In this document: positions 14,864-23,321 of the stretch, piece after piece
How the letters are laid out: each line of letters opens with the position of its first letter
Position numbering within the stretch: the first letter of the stretch is position 1
Source of the DNA: a virus
DNA length: 25,313 bases
IMG/VR virus record: IMGVR_UViG_3300048921_000065
Location: 1 to 25,313 of that record
Direction: 5' to 3' (one strand)
Made by a program: the position numbers and the translations under genes
Notes under the pieces: generated by a model
Told to the model about the DNA's origin: nothing
Seen by the model: the letters and a program-made list of their open reading frames with translations, nothing else
The model's database searches: none

Positions 14864-15493
14864 TTGCGTGATATCGATCCCGCAATGCTGAACGCGCTGA
14901 TGGCAGCACCGCGCGCCGGCCTCATACCGCGCCGGCTGGCGTGGTTCGTGGCGAAGAACCGGGATACCGGCGCTCCTGCTGAAGCCGGGGTCTGGACCGG
15001 CAGCGAAGATCTCAACATCAGCGTCGTTAGCGGCACCACTCTTCAGGTCGTTTCCCGGCCATACATCGGCGGTCTTGCTCTGGAGAGCATCGGCGACATT
15101 CCCCGGACATCGGATTTCACGGTCCAGACGGTGAGCGTCAACCTCTCGCAGCTCGCCAGCGCCGCCCAGCAGCTGTTCCGGCAGTACGACCTGCGCATGG
15201 CTCAAGTGGAGATCCATGAAGTCCTGATCGACCCGATCACTCGCAATCAGATCGCGCCGGCTCAAATCGTCATGCTCGGCCGGGTGGACGGTGCGCCTGT
15301 GAAGACGCCACGGCGGGGGGAGACTGGCTCGGCGGTCGTCAAGGTCGTCAGCGATGTCATGTCGATGTTGACCCGCAAGAACCCGCGCAAATCCTCCCAC
15401 CAAGGCCAGATGGTTCGCCAGAACGATCAGTGGGGCAAGGATTCGGCCGTCGTCTCAACGTGGAAAATTCCGTGGGGTCAAAAGTCGGCATGA
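14864..15493 (+). CDS. Tail hub protein (DUF2163/BR0599-like position)
   Basis: The 209-residue product starts with TTG at 14864, preceded by AAAAGGAGATCC, a strong binding site that supports the rare start codon. Features: ESIGDIPRTSDFTVQTVSVN, QQLFRQYDLRMAQVEIHEVL, and the C-terminal RKSSHQGQMVRQNDQWGKD, a pattern seen in hub proteins of gene-transfer-agent and transposable phage tails. It overlaps the next gene by ATGA. It probably forms the ring that holds the tip protein; this is inferred from its place. Confidence 0.65.
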   Translation: MRDIDPAMLNALMAAPRAGLIPRRLAWFVAKNRDTGAPAEAGVWTGSEDLNISVVSGTTLQVVSRPYIGGLALESIGDIPRTSDFTVQTVSVNLSQLASAAQQLFRQYDLRMAQVEIHEVLIDPITRNQIAPAQIVMLGRVDGAPVKTPRRGETGSAVVKVVSDVMSMLTRKNPRKSSHQGQMVRQNDQWGKDSAVVSTWKIPWGQKSA

Positions 15494-15918
15494 GCCAGCT
15501 CGTTAGAAGATCGGATTGGCGCGCTCGCTTCGAGGCCGCCGTGGACGAGATCAAGGCGACGCCGTTCGAATGGGGCGTGCATGACTGCGGACCATCTTTT
15601 GCCGGCCGCCTCGTGCTTGCGGTGACGGGCGTCGATCTGGCAGCCCAATACGCGGGCTCCTATTCCAACGAGGACGAGGCGCTTGCCATCATCCGTGATG
15701 CCGGCTTCGCCACCCTTGGCGAAATGGTTGCTTCCATGCTGCCCGAAATCCATCCGAGCCAGGCCCGTATCGGAGATGTGGCAGCGATCAAGATCGACAA
15801 GCCGATCGGGCACGCGCTTGGCGTCGTCAATGGTGAGCGCATCCTTGTGCTGATGCCAAGTGGCGGCGTCGGCACTGTGGCGCTCACCTCAGCATCCACG
15901 GCATTCAAGGTAGGCTGA
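15490..15918 (+). CDS. DUF6950-like tail peptidase-fold protein
   Basis: The 142-residue product carries FEWGVHDCGPSFAGR near residues 26-40 and IGHALGVVNGERI later. A cysteine after His-Asp (C33) and a downstream His (in IGHALG) fit the NlpC/P60-like fold used by tail-tip peptidases and by DUF6950 proteins next to J-like proteins. It may open the murein during entry; whether it is active is not shown. I chose the ATG at 15490, which overlaps the previous stop, rather than an upstream in-frame codon. The J-like gene begins two bases after its stop. Confidence 0.7.
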   Translation: MSQLVRRSDWRARFEAAVDEIKATPFEWGVHDCGPSFAGRLVLAVTGVDLAAQYAGSYSNEDEALAIIRDAGFATLGEMVASMLPEIHPSQARIGDVAAIKIDKPIGHALGVVNGERILVLMPSGGVGTVALTSASTAFKVG

Positions 15919-15919
15919 T

Positions 15920-18900
15920 TTGTTCATTCGGCTTGTTCTCTTCCTCAATTTCTTCCTCGTTGCGAGCGTTGCCCACGCCGATCCGATCTCCGCGATCGGG
16001 CTGGTCGTTTCAGGCGTCCAGGCGCTCGCCAGCGGCGCATCTGTTCTCGGTCTCATTGTAAGAGCAGCCTTGGGCCTTGGCCTCAGCCTGCTTCAGCAAA
16101 CGCTCAACAGACAGAAAAACAAGCAATCCAGTGTCGGCTCCGTCCTTGAAATCAAGATGGGCGACGACCAGCCGATGACGTTCCCTGTGGGATCACGCGC
16201 AGTCGGCGGCCGGCGCAAGTATATCGGCTCCTGGGGCAAGGCCGGTGGCACGCCCAACGCCTATCTGACGGACGTCATCGAGATCAGCAATCTGCCGTCC
16301 TATGCCGGGCCGCTCGGCATGAGCAGCCTATGGGTTGGCCAGAAGAAATGCGGCGTCCTTTTTGATCGGCCACACCCGGACGGCCGGGGCTATCCGGTGC
16401 AGCAGCTTATCCACCCGGACGGCACGGAGTTCATGTGGATCAAGTATTACGATGGCACGCAAACGGAGGCCGATCCGTTCCTAGTTTCCAAGTTCGGCAG
16501 TCATCCCGATCGGCCCTATGGTGCTGATCGTATCGGCCGAGGCTGCCAGTATGTCATCGTCACGACGCGCCTGGATAACGACCTGCAGCTTGGCGGCAGC
16601 CCGCCAGAAATCCTTGTCGAGCCGCATCCGACGCCCTTCTACGATCCGCGTAAGGACAGCACCAACGGCGGCAATGGCAGTCATCGCTTCGGCGACTGGA
16701 CCACATACGAGCCGACACTCAACCCGATGGTCATCGCCTACAACATCGTTCGCGGCGTCTACTATACGCCAGACGAATGGGTGTTTGGCGGCCAGAACGT
16801 TGCCGCAAGCCGCTTGCCCAATTCGGCATGGTTCGCCGCCATGAACGAGTGCGATCGCGACGGGCAATATCGTTGCGGTCTTGAAGTCCAGTGCGATCAG
16901 GAACCGCTCGACGTTATCGAGGATCTGCGCGTGGCTTGCGCCGGCAGGCTCGCGGAAGTCGGCGGGATGATCAAGCCGCTTGTAGGTGCGCCGGGTGCTG
17001 CGATCTATGCCTTCGATGACACTGGGATCATCATCACCGACGAACAGGATTTCGAGCCGTTCCCGTCGCTGACCTCGACCCACAACAGTATCGCCGGCAC
17101 CTATCCGGAACCGGAGCAGCGCTGGACCGTCACCGACGCTCCGGAGGCGCGCAATCTCGATCAGGAAGCACAGGACGGTCAGCGATCGCTGCCGGCTCCC
17201 GTTAGATTTGACGCCGTACCCTTTTCGGATCAGGTCCAGCACTTGATGAAAACGATGGCGGCTGAGCAGCGGCGCTTCCGCATCCATACGCTGACGCTGC
17301 CACCGAGCGCCTACGCGCTGGAGCCGAACGATGTCACGTCCTGGACATCGGCCCGCAATGTCTACGGCAATAAGAAGTTCATCGTGACGGCGATCACCGG
17401 TCTGGCGGGCATGCTGCAGCGGGTGACCCTGCTGGAAATCGACCCGACCGATTACGATCCACCGACCGTCTACGTTCCCGCGCCGAATGGCTGGATCGGG
17501 CCGATTACCGCGCCGTCGCAGCCGATGACCGGTTGGACGGTCGAGCCGGCCACCATCAAGGACGCGGGCGGCATCGATCGCCGGCCGGCAATCAAGATCA
17601 GTTGCGCGCAGGATCTCGAAGATGTGGCGGGCGTATGGGTGCAGGTGCGTGTCAAGGCGACCGGCGACGTGGTCTTCGATAGCGACAGCAACCAGTACGC
17701 CTCTCCTTATTCATGGATCATCTCCGGGAACTGGATGATCGCGAATACCGACTATGAGGCGCGTGGCCGCTATCTTCCGAAGTCGAACCGGGCAACGGAC
17801 TGGTCGGCATGGCTGACCGTCAGGACGCCAAACGTCCTCATCCAGGCCAGCGACGTGCTGGACGGCGCTATCATCGCCTCGAAGATTGCTGACGCTGCTG
17901 TGACGGCCGCAAAAATCATGGACGAGGCCGTCAGCAATCTGAAGCTTGCCGATCAGGCCGTTTCGACGGCCAAGCTGCAGGTCGCAGCCGTCACGGCCGA
18001 CGTGCTGGCGAGCGGCGCGGTGATCTCCATGAAGCTTGCCGATGGTGCGGTGACGGCCGCCAAGCTCGCCCAGGGCGCGGTGGACGCGACAAGCCTTGCC
18101 AGCAGCATCAAGGCCGTCGAAGTCGTCTCGGCTCTTCCCACCTCGGGTAATGTCGAAGGCCGGCAGGTTTTCCTGACGACGGATGGCAAGCTCTATCGCT
18201 ACCATAGCGGCGCTTGGACCACCGCCGTTCCATCGACTGACATTACCGGGCAACTGGTATCGTCACAGATAGCCAATGGGGCGATTGCCAACCAGCAACT
18301 CGCGGCCCTGGCGATCGACGCCAGTAAGATAGCCAACAATGCGATTACGACGACGAAGATCGCCGATGATGCGATTTCGACCTCGAAATTGCAGGCGAAC
18401 TCAGTCGTCGCGGCCAACATCGCAGCCAACGCCATCACCGCCCGGAACCTCGTTCTGCAGGATTGGGAAAACCTCATTCCTGACAATCAGATGCAGTCCT
18501 CAGCTGCATGGCCGCTCTTGTCGGCCTGCGTCATCAAGCCTGCCGCCACGCTGCCGTTCGCGTCTAAGGGTTCGCTCGATTACACCTATGCCGCTGGCAC
18601 GGGCTACCAGCATATCGTCATTGGTCCCGCCTTCGCGATCGTTCCCGGACAGCAGTATTTGGCGTCTGTGCAGGTTGCCCGCACCGCCGGCACCAAAGCT
18701 GGCTTCTGGGTTCGCGTTCACTGGCTGGATTCAAGCGGCGCGTTGCTGAACCCGGATCAATGGGGAGACATTGTCGGCGTCAACGGCGTAACGCCGCCCT
18801 TGAATGAGGTGCAGACCTACTCGAACACAATCACGCCGCCGACAGGTGCCTTCGGCGCACGTGTTCAAATGTATATCCAGCGCGATTATACCGATGGCAA

Positions 18901-21001
18901 CCTCTCGATCGGTGGCCTCAGCTGCCTGCGAAGAGCTTCAGCCAGCCTGATCGTTGACGGAGCAATCATCGCAGGCAAGATCGCCGCCAATGCCGTGACT
19001 GCCGGAACCTTAGCGGCCAACGCCGTGACTGCGGGCACGATCGCCGCTGGCGCGGTATCTGCCGCCCAGATCGCAGCCGGTGCCATCACGGCCGACAAGC
19101 TTGCCTCCAGCTCGATCACCACGAACGCCCTGGCGGTCGGTTCGGGCAAGAACCTGTTGCAGAACGCCAGCTTCACGATGGGAATGGATTGCTGGACTTA
19201 CGCAGCCAGCGGCCCGATACCGGGGCTCACAATGGCGATTCGGCCGCCAACTGAGCCGTGGGCTGGACCGAACAACCCGACGCTGATGCTGTATCAGGCC
19301 AGCGGTCCAACGGCGGCCGGCTATTTCGCCGATATTCGCTGGATGCGCCCCGACAGCGATCGATTTGCCGGGCAGCTCAAATTCGCCTTTCCCTGCGCAC
19401 CGGGCGAATGGTTTGAGGCAACGGCTTATGTCTCAGCGCATCGTTGCCAGGTCGAGTTGCGTATCGAGTGGGAGGGAGCGGACGGCAACTGGATTGGTTA
19501 CACCGCTGCAGCCATCAACAACGCCAATGCGTGGGATGGGAACAACCCGGACAATTGGCCGCGCTTGAGGGTGGCGGGAGCAGCGCCGGCGAACGCGGTC
19601 GCCGCATCGATCCATATTCGCAAAGGCGACTCTAAGGCCAACGCTACCGATAGCTACGCCTTCATCAACAAGCCGATGCTGTGCCGCGTCCCGGCCGGTG
19701 CTACCGAGCCGACGCCCTGGAGCGATGGCGGGGTGGTCATGATCACCAATGGCGGCATTGTCGCCAATGCCATCTCGGCCGACAAGATCGCCGCGAACGC
19801 TGTGACGGCCGGTAAGGTCGCCGCCAATGCGGTCACGGCCGGCACGATCGCAGCCGGTGCGGTCACTGCCACGACGATCGCGGGCGGCACGATCACCGGC
19901 GACAAGCTGGCGGCCAACACGATCGGCGCTGGACAGATCGCAGCAGATGCGATCACCGCCAAACAGCTCGTGCTCACCGACTTCTCCAATATGGCCGACA
20001 ACGGTTGGCAGGCCGGATCGCTCGACGGCTGGGTGACGCAAAATGTGCAGAACTTCTACAATGATAATAGCGCTGGCGATGCGGCCGGCTTTGTCCTTCA
20101 AACACTTGGTCGCGACTGCGCGCGGTCTAATTTTGTCGCGGTCACGGCTGGCGAGGTCTATGCCTTCGACGTTTGGGTTTACAATACGGACCCAAACAGG
20201 GCGAACATTCTTGCGGCCTCAATGACGCCATCCGGAAGCGTGAGCTATCCGGGTGTCGTCGGTACGGATGTGAAGAATGGTTGGACACGACTGCAAGGGA
20301 AATACACCGTCCCCAGCGGGGTGACGGAACTTGCCATGCATCTTCAGGTCAACAAGACGGCAGGCACCGGCAGCTCCTGCTACTGGTCGAAGCCGGTTAT
20401 GCGCCGCGCCGTCTCGGCCGAGCTGATCGTTGATGGTGCCGTGACCGCGAATAAGATCTCGGTCAACAGCCTCGACGCCATCACCGCCAATCTCGGCGCG
20501 GTCAATATCAGCTCGGCCGTCATCGGCTCGCTACAGGTCGGCACGTCCAATATTCAGGGTGGCGCTGTTACGGGAGTGGGCGCTGGGCGTGTCGCCGGCA
20601 CCCAGACCATCGGCGCAAACGGCACGGCCAATCTGGTGAGCTGCGTCGTCAATGTTGCTGGCGATGGCCGCGTGGTGATCGATGCCATGACACTCGGCCA
20701 ATTCAACCAGAATGGCGGTAGCCAGAACTCGCAGCCGATCGGCTGCAACATCTTCCGCGACGGGACGGCGATCTTTTCGCAGACCTATTATCTCGGCGTG
20801 GTCCAAACCGTCGTTACTGGCACAGGTGGCAGCAACGGCGGCACCACACAGGCCACCTATACGGCCGGGCTCGTGGCTGTCTCAGGTCTCTATGACGCTC
20901 CCGGCCCAGGCAACCACACCTACATCCTGCAGATCTATTGCCCCGGCAACACCATCGGCTGGAACGAAAGCAACATCACCGCCACAGCTCTCAAGAGGTA
21001 A
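15920..21001 (+). CDS. Tail tip attachment / fibre protein (J-like), 1693 residues
   Basis: This protein should form the tail tip and receptor-binding fibre. Residues 1-22 (FIRLVLFLNFFLVASVAHAD) look like a cleavable Sec signal peptide, unusual for a virion part, and a second hydrophobic stretch follows at 40-60. Residues 60-430 match the J-type core. From about 647 the chain is built of decapeptide-like repeats (SKIADAAVTAAKI type) at about 647-732, 774-843, 1011-1072, 1274-1352 and 1497-1520. Between them lie a tip motif with LPTSGNVEGRQVFLTTDGKL and three domains of beta-sandwich, sugar-binding type (ENLIPDNQMQSS, GKNLLQNASFTMGMDCW, FSNMADNGWQAGSLDGW). A closing domain holds SLQVGTSNIQ. 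It starts with TTG, with AAGG upstream. Confidence 0.82.
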   Translation: MFIRLVLFLNFFLVASVAHADPISAIGLVVSGVQALASGASVLGLIVRAALGLGLSLLQQTLNRQKNKQSSVGSVLEIKMGDDQPMTFPVGSRAVGGRRKYIGSWGKAGGTPNAYLTDVIEISNLPSYAGPLGMSSLWVGQKKCGVLFDRPHPDGRGYPVQQLIHPDGTEFMWIKYYDGTQTEADPFLVSKFGSHPDRPYGADRIGRGCQYVIVTTRLDNDLQLGGSPPEILVEPHPTPFYDPRKDSTNGGNGSHRFGDWTTYEPTLNPMVIAYNIVRGVYYTPDEWVFGGQNVAASRLPNSAWFAAMNECDRDGQYRCGLEVQCDQEPLDVIEDLRVACAGRLAEVGGMIKPLVGAPGAAIYAFDDTGIIITDEQDFEPFPSLTSTHNSIAGTYPEPEQRWTVTDAPEARNLDQEAQDGQRSLPAPVRFDAVPFSDQVQHLMKTMAAEQRRFRIHTLTLPPSAYALEPNDVTSWTSARNVYGNKKFIVTAITGLAGMLQRVTLLEIDPTDYDPPTVYVPAPNGWIGPITAPSQPMTGWTVEPATIKDAGGIDRRPAIKISCAQDLEDVAGVWVQVRVKATGDVVFDSDSNQYASPYSWIISGNWMIANTDYEARGRYLPKSNRATDWSAWLTVRTPNVLIQASDVLDGAIIASKIADAAVTAAKIMDEAVSNLKLADQAVSTAKLQVAAVTADVLASGAVISMKLADGAVTAAKLAQGAVDATSLASSIKAVEVVSALPTSGNVEGRQVFLTTDGKLYRYHSGAWTTAVPSTDITGQLVSSQIANGAIANQQLAALAIDASKIANNAITTTKIADDAISTSKLQANSVVAANIAANAITARNLVLQDWENLIPDNQMQSSAAWPLLSACVIKPAATLPFASKGSLDYTYAAGTGYQHIVIGPAFAIVPGQQYLASVQVARTAGTKAGFWVRVHWLDSSGALLNPDQWGDIVGVNGVTPPLNEVQTYSNTITPPTGAFGARVQMYIQRDYTDGNLSIGGLSCLRRASASLIVDGAIIAGKIAANAVTAGTLAANAVTAGTIAAGAVSAAQIAAGAITADKLASSSITTNALAVGSGKNLLQNASFTMGMDCWTYAASGPIPGLTMAIRPPTEPWAGPNNPTLMLYQASGPTAAGYFADIRWMRPDSDRFAGQLKFAFPCAPGEWFEATAYVSAHRCQVELRIEWEGADGNWIGYTAAAINNANAWDGNNPDNWPRLRVAGAAPANAVAASIHIRKGDSKANATDSYAFINKPMLCRVPAGATEPTPWSDGGVVMITNGGIVANAISADKIAANAVTAGKVAANAVTAGTIAAGAVTATTIAGGTITGDKLAANTIGAGQIAADAITAKQLVLTDFSNMADNGWQAGSLDGWVTQNVQNFYNDNSAGDAAGFVLQTLGRDCARSNFVAVTAGEVYAFDVWVYNTDPNRANILAASMTPSGSVSYPGVVGTDVKNGWTRLQGKYTVPSGVTELAMHLQVNKTAGTGSSCYWSKPVMRRAVSAELIVDGAVTANKISVNSLDAITANLGAVNISSAVIGSLQVGTSNIQGGAVTGVGAGRVAGTQTIGANGTANLVSCVVNVAGDGRVVIDAMTLGQFNQNGGSQNSQPIGCNIFRDGTAIFSQTYYLGVVQTVVTGTGGSNGGTTQATYTAGLVAVSGLYDAPGPGNHTYILQIYCPGNTIGWNESNITATALKR

Positions 21002-21005
21002 CTTT

Positions 21006-21437
21006 GTGGAAGCGTTAGAAGACAGAACAATCCACTACGTCGTCCATGGCTCAGACGGCGCAATCCGCCAGAGCGGCGATTGCGCTTTGAGCCTGCTGCC
21101 GCACTACGCCGGCATCTATGGCGCTGGCTTCGCTGCAATGGAAGTCCCGGCCGACCAATATCGCCGAGACATCGACGGGCACTGCTATGTGCTGGACGGC
21201 GTCATCACCTCCAAAACCGCCGTGCTCGATGTCACCGAATACACGGTGCGGGCCGATGACATCGATAAGGTGAGCTTTTCCCTACCGGCCGGAACCTCGG
21301 TCGTTCACGCCAACAAGATCGTGGCGATTGAGGACAACGTTTTCGAGTTCATGACCGACGTTCCCGGTGAGCACCGGTTTTCCTTCATCGCCCCCGCCGC
21401 CTTCCATCATTTCGAGGTGACTATCCATGCTGTTTAA
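21006..21437 (+). CDS. Unknown fibre-associated protein, 143 residues
   Basis: The frame is entered at GTG 21006, preceded by GAGG (20996-20999), four bases after the fibre stop. The product begins VEALEDRTIHYVVHGSDGA and has VPADQYRRDIDGHCYVLDGV and a beta-rich end (HRFSFIAPAAFHHFEVTIHAV). I do not recognise the family. Its place right after the fibre gene and overlap with the next gene suggest a tail fibre assembly or fibre-cap role, which is inference. Confidence 0.6.
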   Translation: MEALEDRTIHYVVHGSDGAIRQSGDCALSLLPHYAGIYGAGFAAMEVPADQYRRDIDGHCYVLDGVITSKTAVLDVTEYTVRADDIDKVSFSLPAGTSVVHANKIVAIEDNVFEFMTDVPGEHRFSFIAPAAFHHFEVTIHAV

Positions 21438-21855
21438 TCCGCAAGCCGATCTCACCCTAGAACGCATCCAGGCCCAGGCCGACATTGATCATCAGGTCAG
21501 TGCGGCTCGTGCTCTCTTCATCACGCTCTCACCCGGTCAGGAAGCAGTCTATGCCGTGAAGCTCGCCGAAGCGAAGCTGATCGCGGCCGATTGGCGCCAC
21601 GCTGCAAACGGTGCGAACGTGCCCGACGCCGAAACGCCGCACATCACGGCTGAAGCTGCCGAGTACGGCGTTAGCCGCTTCGAAAAGGCCGCTGAAATTC
21701 TAACTCGCGATCAGCACTGGAAGGTCGGATCGCAGATGATCGAAAGCCGCCGCCGATCGGCAAAGGCGGCGCTCGCAGCCGCATCCACAGCCCTAGAGAT
21801 CCGCGCCGCAGCCGCTATCGATTGGCGGGACGTGCGCGCTTATGCCCAAACCTAA
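21427..21855 (+). CDS. Tail-fibre-associated helical protein, 142 residues
   Basis: The product is mostly helical: LERIQAQADIDHQVSAAR, FITLSPGQEAVYAVKLAEA, a proline-containing middle and a long C-terminal helix with IESRRRSAKAALAAASTALE. The SPGQ-xxY-xxKxxEA pattern is known from small proteins beside tail fibre genes in transposable phages. A GAGGTGA binding site lies seven bases upstream of ATG 21427. It overlaps the preceding gene by 11 bases. Function unknown; a fibre chaperone is the best guess. Confidence 0.6.
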   Translation: MLFNPQADLTLERIQAQADIDHQVSAARALFITLSPGQEAVYAVKLAEAKLIAADWRHAANGANVPDAETPHITAEAAEYGVSRFEKAAEILTRDQHWKVGSQMIESRRRSAKAALAAASTALEIRAAAAIDWRDVRAYAQT

Positions 21856-21871
21856 GCAAAAAGGACTTCCC

Positions 21872-22525
21872 ATGTACCGCATTGACAGCATGTATGAACC
21901 GATGGTCGAGGCACTGCTTTCGGCTCGCTCGGAAAGCCGGGCCGATCGCTGGATGGCCTGCGTCGCCTTCTGGCTCGGCCGGCAGCAGATTTATAACGTG
22001 CCGGACTACTGGCTTGCACTTGCCGCGAAGATTACCTCCGGACTGGATGCCGCCGATAAGAACGCTATCCTCGATCAACTGAGCAACAAGGAAGCCGCCC
22101 TGGTCAGCGCGGCCGGCGATTGGCCGGAAATGCCGTCGAGCCTTCAAGCCGTTGTTGCCGGCTGGTCTCCGGAACCGATCCCTGTCGATCTCTACGCCTA
22201 TGCGGCGACCAAGCGCTATGCCGTCGAAACGGGCGGCATCGTCATCGACACTATGCGCGTCATGACCGATCGCCAGAGCCAATCGCTGATCACTGGAGCC
22301 TACAACTATGTGCAGGCAAATCCGGAGGTGACAGTGAAGTTCAAGACGGCGGCCGGCTTTGTCGAGCTGACGGCGGCACAGATGACGGCTATCGCCAATA
22401 CGGTCGGCGCTCATGTCCAGTCAGCTTTTGCGGCCGAAGGCGAGATCAACCAGCAGATTATCGCCGGCACCATCACTACGCCGGCCGAGATCGACGCATT
22501 CGCGTGGCCGACGAACGCCGGCTGA
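21872..22525 (+). CDS. DUF4376-type tail fibre accessory protein, 217 residues
   Basis: The C-terminal half shows the DUF4376 pattern: ATKRYAVETGGIVIDTMRV, TDRQSQSLITGAYNYV, TVKFKTAAGFVELTAAQM and IANTVGAHVQSAFAAEGEIN, ending in AEIDAFAWP. DUF4376 proteins sit next to phage tail fibre genes and are thought to aid fibre assembly. The N-terminal half (YRIDSMYEPMVEALLSAR) is not recognised. I chose ATG 21872, which has AAGGA six bases upstream; an in-frame ATG at 21842 without a binding site would overlap the previous gene. Confidence 0.75.
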   Translation: MYRIDSMYEPMVEALLSARSESRADRWMACVAFWLGRQQIYNVPDYWLALAAKITSGLDAADKNAILDQLSNKEAALVSAAGDWPEMPSSLQAVVAGWSPEPIPVDLYAYAATKRYAVETGGIVIDTMRVMTDRQSQSLITGAYNYVQANPEVTVKFKTAAGFVELTAAQMTAIANTVGAHVQSAFAAEGEINQQIIAGTITTPAEIDAFAWPTNAG

Positions 22526-22553
22526 TCCGCTCCAAGACGAATAGGAAAGAGTC

Positions 22554-22901
22554 ATGAACCGCAGAAACTTTCTTCGCTTCCTAGCCGCAGCTCCTGTGAT
22601 CGCAGCAGCGCCTGCCGCGATGGCAAAGGCGGCTTCTCCGAACGCCACGCTTCAGTGCGTTATAGATGAAAACCGGGCCATTGGTTATTTCCCGTTGACC
22701 GTAACTGGTGCGATTACCGCTGATCGGATCGCGCCTTCCGCGATCACGGCGGACAAGCTCGCGGTCGGCAGCATCACGGCATATCGGATCGCAGCCAAAA
22801 GCTTCGTCGCAGGTCCCACGACGCTCGAAATAGTCGACATCCGCTCCGGCACGATTGGAGTTCTGCCAGTCGGACGCTCCAACATCGCAGCCTTCAACTG
22901 A
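22554..22901 (+). CDS. Small Tat-signal protein carrying tail-fibre repeats
   Basis: The 115-residue product begins NRRNFLRFLAAAP, a twin-arginine motif, followed by a hydrophobic segment and an AMA/AKA cleavage site: a Tat-type export signal. The mature part contains decapeptide-like repeats GAITADRIAPSAITADKLAV that match those in the tail tip protein, and ends VDIRSGTIGVLPVGRSNIA, which lines up with VNISSAVIGSLQVGTSNIQ at residues 1528-1546 of the tip protein. A binding site (AGGA, 22543-22546) is well placed. It may be exported by the lysogen to compete for or mask the phage receptor, or be a fibre part; both are inference. Confidence 0.7.
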   Translation: MNRRNFLRFLAAAPVIAAAPAAMAKAASPNATLQCVIDENRAIGYFPLTVTGAITADRIAPSAITADKLAVGSITAYRIAAKSFVAGPTTLEIVDIRSGTIGVLPVGRSNIAAFN

Positions 22902-22914
22902 AAGGAAAATCACG

Positions 22915-23154
22915 ATGTCCACACATGCGAATTCGCTCAAGAAGCAGGTCGAACTGCTGCAGAACGAAGTCGAGCTCTATGCCAACGCGGTCGATCATCT
23001 TGCGAACGAGTTGACCGAGGCGCGCAAGCAGCTGCAAGCGCTGCGGCCAGCCGAGGTCGACGGTGCATCGATGGTGCCAGCCAGAGGAAATGATGAGGAC
23101 GCGTCTGCCCCCGCTCACAAGCCGGGTGTCGCGTCCAACGGAGGGGGCGCGTAA
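22915..23154 (+). CDS. Small coiled-coil protein, 79 residues
   Basis: The ATG at 22915 has AAAGGA eight bases upstream, and follows the Tat-protein gene by 13 bases. Residues 8-45 form a heptad-rich helix (LKKQVELLQNEVELYANAV) and the C-terminus is disordered with EDASAPAHKPG. No family is recognised. Such short coiled coils occur near tail and lysis genes; nothing more specific can be said. The stop overlaps the next ORF by one base (TAATG). Confidence 0.55.
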   Translation: MSTHANSLKKQVELLQNEVELYANAVDHLANELTEARKQLQALRPAEVDGASMVPARGNDEDASAPAHKPGVASNGGGA

Positions 23155-23321
23155 TGAAGACTATGGCGACAACCAAATACAGCCAGTTGCTACGCGATGC
23201 GGCCGGCTATCCGAAAATTCTAACGCCCAAAGAGGCGGAGCATCTGCGCGAGCAGATGAGAGAGTTTCTTGAGCTGCCTCCCGGTAGGATCATCGGGGTC
23301 CCAGCGTTGCTAAATCGATAG
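23154..23321 (+). CDS. Small helical protein, 55 residues
   Basis: An ATG overlaps the previous stop (TAATG) and opens 55 codons: MKTMATTKYSQLLRDAAGYP, then a helix EAEHLREQMREFLEL and a hydrophobic end (IIGVPALLNR). The tight coupling suggests it is translated. The last 32 bases overlap the end of the minus-strand protease, so the two genes converge. Family not recognised. Confidence 0.5.
   Translation: MKTMATTKYSQLLRDAAGYPKILTPKEAEHLREQMREFLELPPGRIIGVPALLNR

Noticed and set aside
16481-17287. Minus-strand frame of 268 codons inside the tail tip gene
   Set aside because: Antisense to the conserved J-type core; no recognisable domain.
17860-20560. Diversity-generating retroelement target in the fibre gene
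   Set aside because: No reverse transcriptase, template repeat or adenine-biased variation is visible in the window; the repeats are structural decapeptide-like units.
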